36,668 nucleotides of DNA from Flavobacteriia bacterium (GCA_947455515.1 CANGOF010000014.1:1-36668), one strand, 5' to 3'. Shown: positions 1 to 9,220, numbered from the stretch's first letter. Numbers and translations: made by a program. Notes: generated by a model not told the origin, from the letters alone.

Positions 1-1647
1 AATAACGCTTTAAGAACCGTACAAGTTATTTTTCAACCAAACGAGGATTTATTTTTAGATGGAACGAATCCTTTATTCTTAATTGCGGACTTAACTTCTT
101 TGGGTAAAAATTGCGTTATTCCTCACTTCAAACGAGTACAAACCTTGGATGAGTATAATCCAACTTTTTGTATAACTTATTGGGAAGTGTATTTGGAAAC
201 GAAAGTTCCTAAAGAAGAAATTATGGATGTGTTTGTCTTTGTGGAAGGAAATGCAAAGATTGAAATGAATGAGTTTCCCTATGTTAATTTAATCTCCAAT
301 AGAGAATTCATTACAACTGTGAATAGCGTTATTTTTAAAGATGCATTAATCGACAAAGTAATCTTAACCGAACAAATTGAAAAAGTAGGAGAAAAAGTAT
401 CCTCAGTTACGCCAAATGCAAAAGGTGTAATAGTTCAAGATGCTGACACTACAGTACGCATAGAAAGCAAAGAAAAAGTGGTTTCAAGCATACGTGTTGC
501 TTCCGATAAATTGGATGAGTTGATGAACTTGGTGAGTGAATTAGTGACTACTCAAGCTAGTTTAACCTTGTACAATGAAAAAAATGAAACACCAGAATTA
601 GAAATAATTTCGGAAAACATTGAAAAATTATCCCGTCGTTTAAGAGACATTGCATTTGGAATGACCTTGGTTCCTATCAATAACATGTTCAGTCGTTTCC
701 AACGTTTGGTAAGAGATATGTCGGAAACACTTGGAAAAGAAATTCAGTTTGTAACGGAGGGTGGTGAAACGGAATTGGATAAATCCATTATTGAAACGCT
801 GACCGACCCATTAATGCATATCATTCGTAACAGCTTAGATCATGGCTTAGAAAAGCCAGAAGATCGCATGTTTCTTGGGAAGCCTAGAAAAGGTACAGTC
901 AAATTAAAGGCTTTTTATTCTGGAATCTCAGTATATATTCAGATTATCGACGATGGGAAAGGAATTGATGTAGAAGCTGTCAGAAATAAAGCGATTAGCA
1001 AAGGTTTCTTAAAAGAAGAAGATGTTTTATCGGAGAAAGAAATTTTTGACTTTATCTTTTTCCCAGGATTCTCTACGGCAGCGGTTGTTACCGATATCTC
1101 CGGAAGAGGAGTTGGAATGGATGTAGTTAAACGTAACATTACAGACTTAAAAGGTTCAATCGTTGTGGAATCAGCAGTAAATGTTGGGACTACACTGACG
1201 ATTAAATTACCATTAAGTCTTTCTATTATTGATGGTTTATTGGTTGAAATTGAAAAAGTAAATTACATTATTCCTTTATCGGTAGTGAACAAATGCTACG
1301 AAGTGGATAATGCAGATATGCTTCATAATTTCAATAAATTATTGGTGTTAGAAGAAAAACAAGTGCCATATATCAACATTCGAAAAGAATTTGGATACCA
1401 AGATTTAGTAGAGGACGAAAAATCACAATTGATTGTTGTGAGTGATGGAGATCACGAGGTTGGAATCTGCGTAGATTATATTGTTGGGGAATACCAAGCA
1501 GTAGTGAAACCAATCGGTAAATACTATAAAAATCAAGATTTTATTTCAGGTGCAACAATCCTGGGAGATGGTTCTATCGCGTTAGTGATGGATACACATA
1601 AAATAGTGGAATTATATACAGAACACGTTAAAATGGAAGTAAGATAA
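1..1647 (+). CDS. cheA: Chemotaxis histidine kinase CheA (5' truncated by window edge)
   Basis: The reading frame is open from base 1, so the ORF-track start (a TTG at 100) is internal and the gene begins left of the window. CheA autophosphorylates and passes phosphate to CheY and CheB in receptor arrays. The first ~100 codons resemble a CheA regulator-binding (P2-like) region. The dimerisation helices follow (VASDKLDELMNLVSEL, about nt 490-690). The HATPase domain has its N box (HIIRNSLDHG), G1 box (DDGKGI) and G2 box (GRGVGMDVVK). A CheW-like regulatory domain covers about nt 1220-1640. The phosphotransfer (P1) domain should lie outside the window and cannot be checked. The stop codon overlaps the cheW start by one base, so the two are translationally coupled. 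Identity is certain; completeness is not assessable. Confidence 0.95.
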   Translation, partial: NNALRTVQVIFQPNEDLFLDGTNPLFLIADLTSLGKNCVIPHFKRVQTLDEYNPTFCITYWEVYLETKVPKEEIMDVFVFVEGNAKIEMNEFPYVNLISNREFITTVNSVIFKDALIDKVILTEQIEKVGEKVSSVTPNAKGVIVQDADTTVRIESKEKVVSSIRVASDKLDELMNLVSELVTTQASLTLYNEKNETPELEIISENIEKLSRRLRDIAFGMTLVPINNMFSRFQRLVRDMSETLGKEIQFVTEGGETELDKSIIETLTDPLMHIIRNSLDHGLEKPEDRMFLGKPRKGTVKLKAFYSGISVYIQIIDDGKGIDVEAVRNKAISKGFLKEEDVLSEKEIFDFIFFPGFSTAAVVTDISGRGVGMDVVKRNITDLKGSIVVESAVNVGTTLTIKLPLSLSIIDGLLVEIEKVNYIIPLSVVNKCYEVDNADMLHNFNKLLVLEEKQVPYINIRKEFGYQDLVEDEKSQLIVVSDGDHEVGICVDYIVGEYQAVVKPIGKYYKNQDFISGATILGDGSIALVMDTHKIVELYTEHVKMEVR

Positions 1648-2168
1648 TGAAGACAGATGTAACAAACGAAAACAACTTAGGGGAAACCAAGTCTTTCTTG
1701 TCCTTTAGATTAGGGGAAGAACATTTCACCATTCCAGTAATGAAAATTATGGAAATTTTGGAAGTTCCTAAAATAACCAAAGTACCGCAATCACCTAACT
1801 TCTTAGTAGGGGTGATAAACCTTAGAGGTGCTGTTTTACCTGTGATTGATACGCGAATAAAATTTGGGATGACCCAGATGGAATACACAATCAACACCTG
1901 TATTTTAGTATTGAGCGTAGAAGTGAATGACGAAACCTTAGTGGTAGGAGCTTTGGTTGACTCGGTGTCAGAAGTGTTCGAATTAAATGAATCAAAAATC
2001 AAACCTTCTCCTTCCATCGCAACGAAATACCGTGCAGATTATATCGCTGGTATGATACAAGAAGACGACCATTTCATGATGGTATTGAATATTGATAAAG
2101 TGTTTTCTTCCATGGATTTAGAGTCAATGGCAGAATCCAAAGAAGTAAAAGTTGAAGAGAATAAATAA
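1647..2168 (+). CDS. cheW: Chemotaxis adaptor CheW
   Basis: This 173-residue protein is a single CheW-like SH3-type domain (about residues 12-160) with the typical pattern FRLGEEHFTIPV, then VGVINLRGAVLPVID. CheW bridges chemoreceptor tips and CheA in the cytoplasmic array. The length is normal for the family, with a short charged C-terminal tail. The ATG overlaps the cheA stop codon (TAATG), so the two gene products are probably made in a coupled ratio. The chemoreceptor gene follows after 27 bp, consistent with one transcript. Confidence 0.95.
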   Translation: MKTDVTNENNLGETKSFLSFRLGEEHFTIPVMKIMEILEVPKITKVPQSPNFLVGVINLRGAVLPVIDTRIKFGMTQMEYTINTCILVLSVEVNDETLVVGALVDSVSEVFELNESKIKPSPSIATKYRADYIAGMIQEDDHFMMVLNIDKVFSSMDLESMAESKEVKVEENK

Positions 2169-2195
2169 ATTGTTTAATTATAAAAAGTAAATAAA

Positions 2196-4592
2196 ATGGG
2201 ATTATTTGGAGGTGTATCATCAAAAGAAACGCAGCTTTTAGCGAGTGTTTTAGATAAAATAGCAAATGGCGATGTAAATGTGAAATTATCAATCGATAAT
2301 TTTTCAGATGCTTCCGTTGTTAGTGCAGTGAATAACTTAGTAAAATCAACGAAAGAATCCAACGAAAAATTGGTAGACAGTGCTTCGATGATTGAAGCGA
2401 AACAACAAGAAGTAAACGCGAAAAATGAAGCGATAAATGCACTACAAGGAATTAAATCTACAGTAGATGCATCCTTTGCTTCTATTGAATTTGATGTGAA
2501 AGGAAACATTCTTTCTGCAAATGCAAATTTTGTTCACGCATTAGACTATACAAATGAATCAGAGTTAGTTGGTAAACACCATTCAATGTTTGTTACCGAA
2601 GAATACAAAAGATCAAATGAATATTCCCAATTTTGGAACGACCTTGCACAAGGAAGAACACAAGCGGGTGAATTCATGCGTATCTCGCGTGATGGAAAAG
2701 AGATTTGGATCCAAGCTGCATATACGCCTCTAAAAGACGACAAAGGAAATGTAGTTAAAGTAATTAAAATTGCTTCGGATATTACAGCGCAAAAACAAGT
2801 ATTAAAAGAAAACGAACTAAACATTGCTGCATTAAAATCGGAAATAGAAACACGTATGAAGTTAGTAGATGAACTTTGTATCGTTTCCGAAGTAGATTTA
2901 CGTGGTCACATTACCTACGTTAACGATAAGCATTGTGAGGTTTCGCAATACAAACGCGAAGAACTTATTGGGCAAAATCAAAACATCGTTCGTCACCCAG
3001 ACATGAAAAAAGAGGTGTTTAAAGAACTTTGGTCTACGATCATGCGAGGAGAAGTATTTAGAGGTCCGGTGAAAAACCGCAAAAAAGATGGTACTCCTTA
3101 CTACGTAGATGGTGTGTTTGCTCCAGTGATGGGTCCAAACGGTAAACCGGTAAAATACATTGGGGTACGTTATGAAAATACCGAACAAACATTTGCAGCA
3201 CAAGAAGCAAAAGGGGTAGTAGATGCAATTAATACTTCGTTCGCTTACATTGAATTTGATACAAAAGGAAACATCCTTACTGCAAATGACAATTTCTTAG
3301 GTGCATTAGGTTATTCATTAAATGACATCGTTGGTAGACACCATAGAATGTTTGTGGATCCAGAAGTTGTAAATTCTTCGGCATATGTTAAATTCTGGGA
3401 TGACTTAGCAATGGGTATTGCTCAAAATGACTTATTCAAACGTATTACGCGTTCAGGAAAAGAAATTTGGATTCAAGCGGTGTATTCTCCTGTTAAAGAC
3501 GAAATGGGTAGAATAGTTAAAATTGTGAAAGTTGCTACGGATGTAACTGCGGCAACAGAAGCTGCAAAAGACACTGCGGAAGCTGCAGAAGAAGCAACAC
3601 GTGTATTAGCTTCTTTAGCAGAAGGGGATTTAACTCAAAAATACGAGGTGGAAACGAAAGGTAACCTTAAAATAATGGGTGAATCTTTAAATAGAACCAT
3701 CGATACCTTAAGCGAGTTGATTTCAACAGTTGTTACCAATGCAGATAATATTGCTGCTGCGAGTGTGCAAATGTCTTCTTCAGCACAACAATTGTCAGAA
3801 GGTGCAACGGGACAAGCAAGTTCAGTAGAGGAAATTTCATCTTCTATGGAACAAATGACTGCAAACATCCAACAAAATACAAGTAACTCTCGCCAAACAG
3901 AGAAAATTTCTACGCAAGCTGCTTCGGATATATTAACAAGTAAAGAATCGGTAATCGAAACAGTGGCTTCAATGAAAACAATTGCCTCTAAAATTTCGAT
4001 CATCGGTGAAATTTCAAGACAAACAAATTTACTTGCATTAAACGCTGCTGTAGAAGCTGCTCGTGCGGGTGAACATGGACGTGGTTTCGCGGTGGTTGCT
4101 GCTGAGGTACGTAAATTGGCAGAACGTTCGCAATTAGCAGCGACAGAGATTGATGAGGTTTCAGGGAAAAGTGTTGACATCGCTCAAAAATCAGGTGAAA
4201 TGTTGAACGAGGTAGTACCTAACATTCAAAAAACTTCCGATTTAGTGCAAGAAATCACGGCTTCAAGTGTAGAACAAAGCGCTGGTGCAGATCAAATAAA
4301 TAGTGCGATTCAAATGCTAAATAATGTAGTGCAAGAAAATGCTGCTACAGCGGAGGAAATGGCTGCTGGTGCGGAAGAATTAAATGCACAAGCCGAACAA
4401 TTACAAGAAGCGGTTGCGTTCTTTAAACTAGATAGCATTTCTAACAATAGAAAATTTGAACAAAAAGCAACGATTAAAAAACCAACGATTCATACCCAAA
4501 GACCTGTTGTTAAATCAACATTAAAGACGGGATCTGTGAATATTAATCTTGGTGGACCAGACAGCTTAGACAACGATTTCCAATCCTTCTAA
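2196..4592 (+). CDS. Soluble methyl-accepting chemotaxis protein with three PAS domains
   Basis: This 798-residue receptor has no signal peptide or membrane segment, so it should sense cytoplasmic conditions. Seen in order: a helical N-terminus, PAS1 (~80-200), PAS2 (~220-335), PAS3 (~340-455), HAMP (~465-515) and a signalling domain (~525-740). The hairpin tip contains [20 protein letters not shown], the conserved CheA/CheW contact. PAS2 ([18 protein letters not shown]) resembles the PAS of the Aer redox receptor; FAD binding is an inference only. A flexible ~50-residue tail ends in DFQSF, which fits the x-[HFYW]-x2-[HFYW] consensus of C-terminal pentapeptides that tether CheR/CheB. Both enzymes are encoded next door. 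Presumed signal: redox, oxygen or a small metabolite. Confidence 0.93.
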   Translation: MGLFGGVSSKETQLLASVLDKIANGDVNVKLSIDNFSDASVVSAVNNLVKSTKESNEKLVDSASMIEAKQQEVNAKNEAINALQGIKSTVDASFASIEFDVKGNILSANANFVHALDYTNESELVGKHHSMFVTEEYKRSNEYSQFWNDLAQGRTQAGEFMRISRDGKEIWIQAAYTPLKDDKGNVVKVIKIASDITAQKQVLKENELNIAALKSEIETRMKLVDELCIVSEVDLRGHITYVNDKHCEVSQYKREELIGQNQNIVRHPDMKKEVFKELWSTIMRGEVFRGPVKNRKKDGTPYYVDGVFAPVMGPNGKPVKYIGVRYENTEQTFAAQEAKGVVDAINTSFAYIEFDTKGNILTANDNFLGALGYSLNDIVGRHHRMFVDPEVVNSSAYVKFWDDLAMGIAQNDLFKRITRSGKEIWIQAVYSPVKDEMGRIVKIVKVATDVTAATEAAKDTAEAAEEATRVLASLAEGDLTQKYEVETKGNLKIMGESLNRTIDTLSELISTVVTNADNIAAASVQMSSSAQQLSEGATGQASSVEEISSSMEQMTANIQQNTSNSRQTEKISTQAASDILTSKESVIETVASMKTIASKISIIGEISRQTNLLALNAAVEAARAGEHGRGFAVVAAEVRKLAERSQLAATEIDEVSGKSVDIAQKSGEMLNEVVPNIQKTSDLVQEITASSVEQSAGADQINSAIQMLNNVVQENAATAEEMAAGAEELNAQAEQLQEAVAFFKLDSISNNRKFEQKATIKKPTIHTQRPVVKSTLKTGSVNINLGGPDSLDNDFQSF

Positions 4593-4599
4593 TCCGTAT

Positions 4600-4694
4600 G
4601 GGCGAATAAATATTCGCCCAAATCGTAGTTCGGGCGTGTTCGGGCGAATCGCGATTCGCCCTATATCCGCCCTATATCCGCCCTATATTCGCCC
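4600..4694. repeat. Palindromes and 11-bp tandem repeats between mcp and cheR
   Basis: Two hairpins share the arm GGGCGAAT. The first is a 9-bp stem with a 2-nt loop (4600-4619). The second is a perfect 20-bp palindrome (4642-4661). They are followed by three tandem copies of an 11-bp unit, CGCCCTATATC (4657-4689), and a partial fourth. The hairpins lack a T tract, so they are not clear intrinsic terminators. They could stabilise the mcp 3' end or attenuate readthrough into cheR. Confidence 0.85.
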
Positions 4695-4714
4695 TTAAAT
4701 AAAAAGCAACACCA

Positions 4715-5560
4715 ATGCCCATAATCGACGACAAAAAAGAATTATCTGAATTGGATTTCAATAAGTTAAGCAGCTTTATTTATTCCAATTTTGGGATTAA
4801 ATTACCCTTAGCTAAGAAAACGATGTTGCAATCGCGTTTGTTAGCGCGATTAAAAGCGAATAACATCGATTCGTATAAGGAATATTGCAATTTTGTACTT
4901 TCAGGTAAAAGTGGAGAATCAGAAATCATTAATATGATAGATCTGGTTTCTACTAATAAAACAGATTTCTACCGCGAACCTGCACATTTTGATTTTATGA
5001 AGCAGGTAATTCTTCCTGAATATTATCAAAATAATTCAGAAAAGCAATTCAAAGTTTGGAGTTCTGCAAGTTCGTCAGGGGAAGAGGCATATACGATTGC
5101 GATGGTGATCAGTGAATTTATGGAGGGCAAAAGAAAATTTGACTTTTCAATTCTTGGGACGGATATCTCAACACGTATTTTGGAAAAAGCTGCAACTGCA
5201 ATTTATCCCTTAGAGAGGGTGGATGTAGTCCCTTTAGCGCAAAAGAAAAAATACCTTCTGAAAGGAAAAGACGAAACAAATCCTTTAGTGAGAATTATTC
5301 CAGATCTAAGAGCGAAAACAAGATTCAAACGTCTAAATTTAATGGATAATAATTACGACGTACCGAAAGAATTTGATTTGATTTTTTGTCGAAATGTATT
5401 GATTTATTTTGATAGAGAGACCCAAGAAAAAGTAATTAATAAATTATGTACCCACCTTAAAGTGGGCGGCTATTTTTTCTTAGGACATTCAGAATCTGCT
5501 AACGGATTAGACGTTCCTTTGAGACAATTAAAACCAACTATCTTTATTAAAACACATTGA
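4715..5560 (+). CDS. cheR: Chemoreceptor glutamate methyltransferase CheR
   Basis: CheR methylates glutamates of the chemoreceptor signalling helices using S-adenosylmethionine. The 281 residues show the N-terminal helical subdomain (~15-75) and the SAM-dependent methyltransferase core. Core motifs include TDFYREP, VWSSASSSGEEAYT (SAM-binding loop), ILGTDIS and DLIFCRNVLIYF. The last is diagnostic for CheR. Length is normal. The ATG at 4715 is the first in frame and lies just after the 11-bp repeat block, with no Shine-Dalgarno site. The neighbouring receptor ends in a putative CheR-binding pentapeptide, which supports functional pairing. Confidence 0.95.
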   Translation: MPIIDDKKELSELDFNKLSSFIYSNFGIKLPLAKKTMLQSRLLARLKANNIDSYKEYCNFVLSGKSGESEIINMIDLVSTNKTDFYREPAHFDFMKQVILPEYYQNNSEKQFKVWSSASSSGEEAYTIAMVISEFMEGKRKFDFSILGTDISTRILEKAATAIYPLERVDVVPLAQKKKYLLKGKDETNPLVRIIPDLRAKTRFKRLNLMDNNYDVPKEFDLIFCRNVLIYFDRETQEKVINKLCTHLKVGGYFFLGHSESANGLDVPLRQLKPTIFIKTH

Positions 5561-5566
5561 TAATTA

Positions 5567-5651
5567 TTGTAGGGATGTTGCTGCTTGTAGGGATGTTGCA
5601 TTGCTTGTAGGGATGTTGCATTGCTTGTACGGATGTTGCATTGCAACATCC
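5567..5651. repeat. Tandem 18-20-bp repeats closed by a 10-bp hairpin (GGATGTTGCA family)
   Basis: Four units of TTGTAGGGATGTTGCATTGC type (18, 20, 20 and a final unit) fill the gap between cheR and the next gene. Only the last unit has the closing arm, giving a perfect stem GGATGTTGCA-T-TGCAACATCC at 5631-5651. A related complete copy lies after the next gene (6597-6619), so this gene is bracketed by one repeat family. Confidence 0.88.
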
Positions 5652-5681
5652 TTAAAAATCATCCCAATAAAAAAAAATAAT

Positions 5682-6584
5682 ATGAAACACGAATTATCAG
5701 ACCAGGAATTACTAAACGAATTAAAACAACGTTTTGATTTAAATGCTTCCATGCTTATTGAGCAACAAAATTTGATTACGCAATTAAATGAGGTAAATGA
5801 AAAATTACTTCTTTCGGAAACATTGAAAAGTAACTTCTTGTCTAACATTAGAAATGAAATTAATAATCCCATTGCTGCCGTATTGGAATTAGCAAAAAAT
5901 ATTTCAGAAGGTAATTTAGAGGTCCAATCCATGCAAAAATTTGCGACCTTAATTTATTCAGAAGTGTTTGATTTAGATTATCAGTTGAGAAACATTTTTT
6001 TATCTGCAGAAATCGAAGCTGGAGAGGCTCAACTTTCTATAAATACAATCAATATAACAAGTTTCTTAAAGAATTGCATCGACGCATTTGCAACAAAAAT
6101 CAAAAAGAAAAACATTCAGCTCTCCTACAAAAGTGGAGTGGAGGAGGATTTAAATTTCAAAACGGATGCTGAGAAATTACAATTAATTTTAAGTAATATT
6201 ATCGGAAATGCAATTCAATTTAATGCAAATGGTGGGGAAGTATGTATAGAAAGCACCTACGAAAATCACGGCCTTAAAATTGTAATTACTGACAACGGAA
6301 TAGGGATAAAAGAAGAAGATATTGACAAAATTTACGATCGTTTTCACCAGATAGAAGAAGGTTCAACAAAGACCTATGGTGGACATGGTTTAGGATTAAG
6401 TATTTCCAAAGCATTACTAGAAATTATAGATGGAACCATTTCTGTGGAAAGTAAATTTGGGGAAGGAAGCACGTTTACAATTCATCTAAATGAATTAGAA
6501 TCCGTTGATGGACAAGACGATATGTTTTCATCCGTTGGAAATGAATTTTTATTCGAACAAGACGAAGACGACATGTTATTTTAA
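5682..6584 (+). CDS. Histidine-kinase-like protein lacking the phospho-acceptor His
   Basis: The ORF track begins at a TTG at 5601 inside the tandem repeat; I choose the ATG at 5682 (MKHELSDQEL), giving 300 residues. A short coiled N-terminus (~1-45) leads into a region matching the HisKA helix. Where kinases have SHE[IL]R this protein has RNEIN (NIRNEINNPI), so the phospho-accepting His is Asn. The HATPase domain looks usable: N box NIIGNAIQF, G1 DNGIGI, G2 GGHGLGLSIS. No receiver, no membrane segment, and an acidic C-terminal tail. It sits between cheR and cheD, so it probably acts with the chemosensory array, perhaps as an ATP-binding regulator or as a kinase acting in trans. Function unknown. 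Confidence 0.85.
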   Translation: MKHELSDQELLNELKQRFDLNASMLIEQQNLITQLNEVNEKLLLSETLKSNFLSNIRNEINNPIAAVLELAKNISEGNLEVQSMQKFATLIYSEVFDLDYQLRNIFLSAEIEAGEAQLSINTINITSFLKNCIDAFATKIKKKNIQLSYKSGVEEDLNFKTDAEKLQLILSNIIGNAIQFNANGGEVCIESTYENHGLKIVITDNGIGIKEEDIDKIYDRFHQIEEGSTKTYGGHGLGLSISKALLEIIDGTISVESKFGEGSTFTIHLNELESVDGQDDMFSSVGNEFLFEQDEDDMLF

Positions 6585-6596
6585 TATTTTGCTGTA

Positions 6597-6619
6597 GGGA
6601 TGTTGCATTGCAACATCCC
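6597..6619. repeat. Palindromic repeat between the kinase-like gene and cheD
   Basis: An 11-bp stem, GGGATGTTGCA / TGCAACATCCC, surrounds a single T. It is the same family as the 5567-5651 repeats and starts 12 bp after the stop codon of the kinase-like gene. There is no T tract, so it is more likely a mobile or structural repeat than a terminator. Confidence 0.88.
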
Positions 6620-6635
6620 CATAATATAAATAAAA

Positions 6636-7094
6636 ATGGAACAAATAATAAATAAACACTACCTATACCCCTCGGCTCTTTTTGCGGAAAAAGAATCCTT
6701 TTGGGTAGACACGGTTCTCGGATCGTGTGTAGCAGTGTGTTTATTCGACCCTGTTACAAAGCTTGGAGGGATCAACCATTACATGTTACCCTTGTGGAAT
6801 GGGAATGGATTAGCATCTCCTAAATTTGGAAACATTGCCATCGAAAAATTAATTGAAAAAATGGTAAAAAATGGCGCGATCAAATCACGCTTAGTGGCCA
6901 AAATTTTTGGAGGGGCAGATCAAATGGCTAGTTCAATGAAAATTGGAGACAGAAATATTGAAATCGCAAAAGAAATTTTAAGCCTACATAACATTCCAAT
7001 TCTCGCTGAAAATACGGGTGGATTGGTTGGTAGAAAATTACGTTACGAAACAGGTACTGGAAAAGTGCTTATGAAATTTTTAACAAAAGGGTAG
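6636..7094 (+). CDS. cheD: Chemoreceptor glutamine deamidase CheD
   Basis: CheD deamidates specific receptor glutamines and in many bacteria is held in check by binding CheC. The 152-residue protein has the catalytic Cys in LGSCVAVC and the catalytic His in GGINHYMLP, followed by the usual GGA and GR(K)LRYETGTG segments near the C-terminus. Length is normal for CheD. The stop codon is immediately followed by the cheB ATG, implying coupling. A CheC-type phosphatase lies three genes downstream, so the CheC-CheD feedback loop described for Bacillus and Thermotoga is plausible here. Confidence 0.94.
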   Translation: MEQIINKHYLYPSALFAEKESFWVDTVLGSCVAVCLFDPVTKLGGINHYMLPLWNGNGLASPKFGNIAIEKLIEKMVKNGAIKSRLVAKIFGGADQMASSMKIGDRNIEIAKEILSLHNIPILAENTGGLVGRKLRYETGTGKVLMKFLTKG

Positions 7095-8171
7095 ATGGAG
7101 AAGATTAAGGTATTAATTGTGGACGATTCAGCTTTAGTAAGACAAACACTGGTTGCTATTTTAGAGTCAGACCCTATGATTGAGGTCGTAGCGGTTGCTT
7201 CTGATCCATACGTGGCGGTAGAAAAAATCAAAGAGGTGGTTCCAGATGTTATCACCTTGGATGTGGAAATGCCTCGAATGGATGGGTTGACTTTCTTAAA
7301 GAAATTGATGTCGCAGCATCCAATTCCAGTGATTGTGATATCTACGTTGACGGAAAAAGGCACCGACTCTGCGATGTTAGCCTTAGAATATGGTGCGGTA
7401 GAGGTAATTGCAAAACCAAAAGTAAATACCAAACAAGGATTAGAACAAGCTAAAATTGAATTGTGTGATAAAGTTAAAGCTGCGGCACAAGCACAAATAA
7501 AAAAGAAAAATAGTTACAGTAGAGATTCAGATGCAGTAGCACCTAAGTTGTCTGCGGATGCCGTATTGGCGAAACGTGCATATACGAGTTTGGTTCAAAC
7601 AACCGAAACTGTTATTGCTGTGGGAGCTTCTACAGGCGGTACAGAAGCCTTAAAAGTATTTTTAGAAGGATTTCCATCCGATTGTCCTGGTATAGTAATC
7701 GTACAACACATGCCTGCGTTATTTACGCAACAATTTGCAAAAAGATTAAATGACATTTGTAAAATTACGGTCAAAGAAGCTGAAAATGGAGACAAAGTAT
7801 TACGTGGACATGCGCTTATCGCTCCAGGAGGAAAACATTTAGTATTGAAACGAAGTGGAGCGGTTTACCACGTCGAGGTGATAGATGGTCCATTAGTAAA
7901 TAGACACCGACCTTCGGTAGATGTACTTTTTCGTTCGGTAGCAAGATATGCCGGTAAAAATGTAGTAGGGGTAATACTTACAGGAATGGGCGATGATGGC
8001 GCAAGAGGAATGTTAGAGATGAAAGAAGCAGGAGCATATACGATTGCACAAGATGAAAAATCCTGTGTGGTATTTGGTATGCCTAAGGAAGCCATTAAGT
8101 TAGAGGCAGTAGATTCGATTTTGCCTTTGACGGAAATAGCTAAATTTGTGCTTAAAAAAGTGAATGTATAA
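7095..8171 (+). CDS. cheB: Chemotaxis methylesterase/deamidase response regulator CheB
   Basis: CheB removes receptor methyl groups when phosphorylated by CheA. The 358 residues contain a receiver domain (~1-120; acidic pair VDDS, phospho-Asp in [12 protein letters not shown], conserved Lys in AKPK), a linker, and a C-terminal esterase domain (~165-350). The Ser-His-Asp triad is visible in [14 protein letters not shown] and TGMGDDGA. Length is typical. The start abuts the cheD stop with no gap. CheR, CheB and CheD together give a complete adaptation system. Confidence 0.96.
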   Translation: MEKIKVLIVDDSALVRQTLVAILESDPMIEVVAVASDPYVAVEKIKEVVPDVITLDVEMPRMDGLTFLKKLMSQHPIPVIVISTLTEKGTDSAMLALEYGAVEVIAKPKVNTKQGLEQAKIELCDKVKAAAQAQIKKKNSYSRDSDAVAPKLSADAVLAKRAYTSLVQTTETVIAVGASTGGTEALKVFLEGFPSDCPGIVIVQHMPALFTQQFAKRLNDICKITVKEAENGDKVLRGHALIAPGGKHLVLKRSGAVYHVEVIDGPLVNRHRPSVDVLFRSVARYAGKNVVGVILTGMGDDGARGMLEMKEAGAYTIAQDEKSCVVFGMPKEAIKLEAVDSILPLTEIAKFVLKKVNV

Positions 8172-8189
8172 TTTAATAAATTAATAAAA

Positions 8190-8549
8190 ATGAAAAAAGT
8201 ACTTATTGTGGACGACTCGATGTATATGAGAACATTAATCAGCACAGCGTTAAAAAATACAGGGAGATACGAAATCATTGGTCAAGCGGGTAATGGAACA
8301 GATGGTATTGAAATGGCTTTAGAACATGAACCAGATTTAATTACTATGGATAATATCTTACCAGATATGATTGGTACAGATATCGTGAAGGAATTGAGAG
8401 CAGAAGGAATTACGGCTAAAATCATTATGGTGAGCGCGGTGGGTCAAGACGATGTGATCGCTGAAGGAATGGCAAATGGTGCACAAGACTATTTGGTAAA
8501 ACCATTTACTGGTGAACAATTAGTAGAAAGAGTGGATCTTTTATTTTAA
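8190..8549 (+). CDS. cheY: Single-domain chemotaxis response regulator CheY
   Basis: A 119-residue stand-alone receiver: acidic residues in IVDDSMYMR, phospho-Asp in LITMDNILPD, switch Ser in IMVSAVG, and Lys in YLVKPF. It begins like the CheB receiver next door, as is usual for Che regulators. CheA should phosphorylate it; the output partner is not visible because no motor genes are present. The ATG follows cheB by 18 bp, and the CheC-type phosphatase gene follows by 8 bp, matching a kinase-regulator-phosphatase operon. Confidence 0.92.
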   Translation: MKKVLIVDDSMYMRTLISTALKNTGRYEIIGQAGNGTDGIEMALEHEPDLITMDNILPDMIGTDIVKELRAEGITAKIIMVSAVGQDDVIAEGMANGAQDYLVKPFTGEQLVERVDLLF

Positions 8550-8557
8550 GAAGAAAT

Positions 8558-9166
8558 ATGGATAATTTTACAAACGAACAACTTTTAGTTGCGAAAGAAA
8601 TAGTTTCCGATGGTTTAGAAAAAGCTGCGGAATCATTATCCTTTTTCTTAAATGAAAAGGTATCGCTATTTCAGTCAGAAGATGCGGAAATCTCTGATAT
8701 TTCAACTATCAGTTTACAAAAAAAACCAGGTGATATTATTTATTTTCTTACGACAAAAGTAATTGGAGAATTAAAAGGGGTGTGTTGTCTTATTTTCTCA
8801 GAACAAGAAGTATCTATGCTACATAAAGCTGCATTACCTCCTGAAGTTTTAAATGATCCTACAATGATGGCTGAAATGGGAGATGCAATCATGTTAGAAG
8901 TAGACAATATCATTTCTGCTTCGGTTATTACACAATTTTCGAATGCCTTAAAAGTTAAAATCCATGGCGGCGTGCCTTCCCTTCAAAAAATAAACTTTGA
9001 AGACATGGCAACCTACATTTCAGAAGAAATCAGTAAAGAATTATACTTAATAAGTTTCAAAACCAATTTTGAAACCGATAACATGAATTTCAGTCCAGAA
9101 TTTTTATGGCTGTTCGATAATACCTTCGTCGAAACAATCCAAGAATTCAGCAAACAAAACGCATAA
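8558..9166 (+). CDS. cheC: CheC-family CheY-P phosphatase
   Basis: The 202-residue protein has the fold pattern of the CheC/CheX/FliY family. The active-site motif ExxN-x22-P is exact: EVDN, then 22 residues, then the Pro of GGVP. It therefore probably dephosphorylates CheY-P. The equivalent N-terminal position (EKAAESLSFFL) has lost the motif, so only one site seems present, unlike classical CheC with two. The Asp/Ser often seen four residues before the Glu is Ala here. It lies last in the cluster, right behind cheY, before a terminator. CheX-like naming is also possible, but co-occurrence with CheD favours CheC. Confidence 0.8.
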   Translation: MDNFTNEQLLVAKEIVSDGLEKAAESLSFFLNEKVSLFQSEDAEISDISTISLQKKPGDIIYFLTTKVIGELKGVCCLIFSEQEVSMLHKAALPPEVLNDPTMMAEMGDAIMLEVDNIISASVITQFSNALKVKIHGGVPSLQKINFEDMATYISEEISKELYLISFKTNFETDNMNFSPEFLWLFDNTFVETIQEFSKQNA

Positions 9167-9170
9167 AACA

Positions 9171-9202
9171 AAAAAACCGACCTTAAAAAAGTTGGTTTTT
9201 TT
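9171..9202 (+). terminator. Intrinsic terminator of the che cluster
   Basis: AAAAAACCGAC pairs with GTTGGTTTTTT (one G-T wobble) and runs into a T tract. It starts 4 bp after the cheC stop and separates the + strand che genes from the convergent - strand genes. Confidence 0.75.
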
Positions 9203-9220
9203 ATTTTATCTATACCTTCT

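Noticed and set aside
1-99. Start of cheA at the TTG at position 100
   Set aside because: The frame is open to base 1 and encodes P2-like sequence, so the true start is outside the window.
4600-4661. mcp-cheR palindromes as intrinsic terminators
   Set aside because: No T tract follows either hairpin, and the downstream genes look like the same cluster.
5601-5681. Longer N-terminus of the kinase-like protein in the ORF track
   Set aside because: The extension is encoded by the tandem GGGATGTTGC repeats; the ATG at 5682 gives a normal start.
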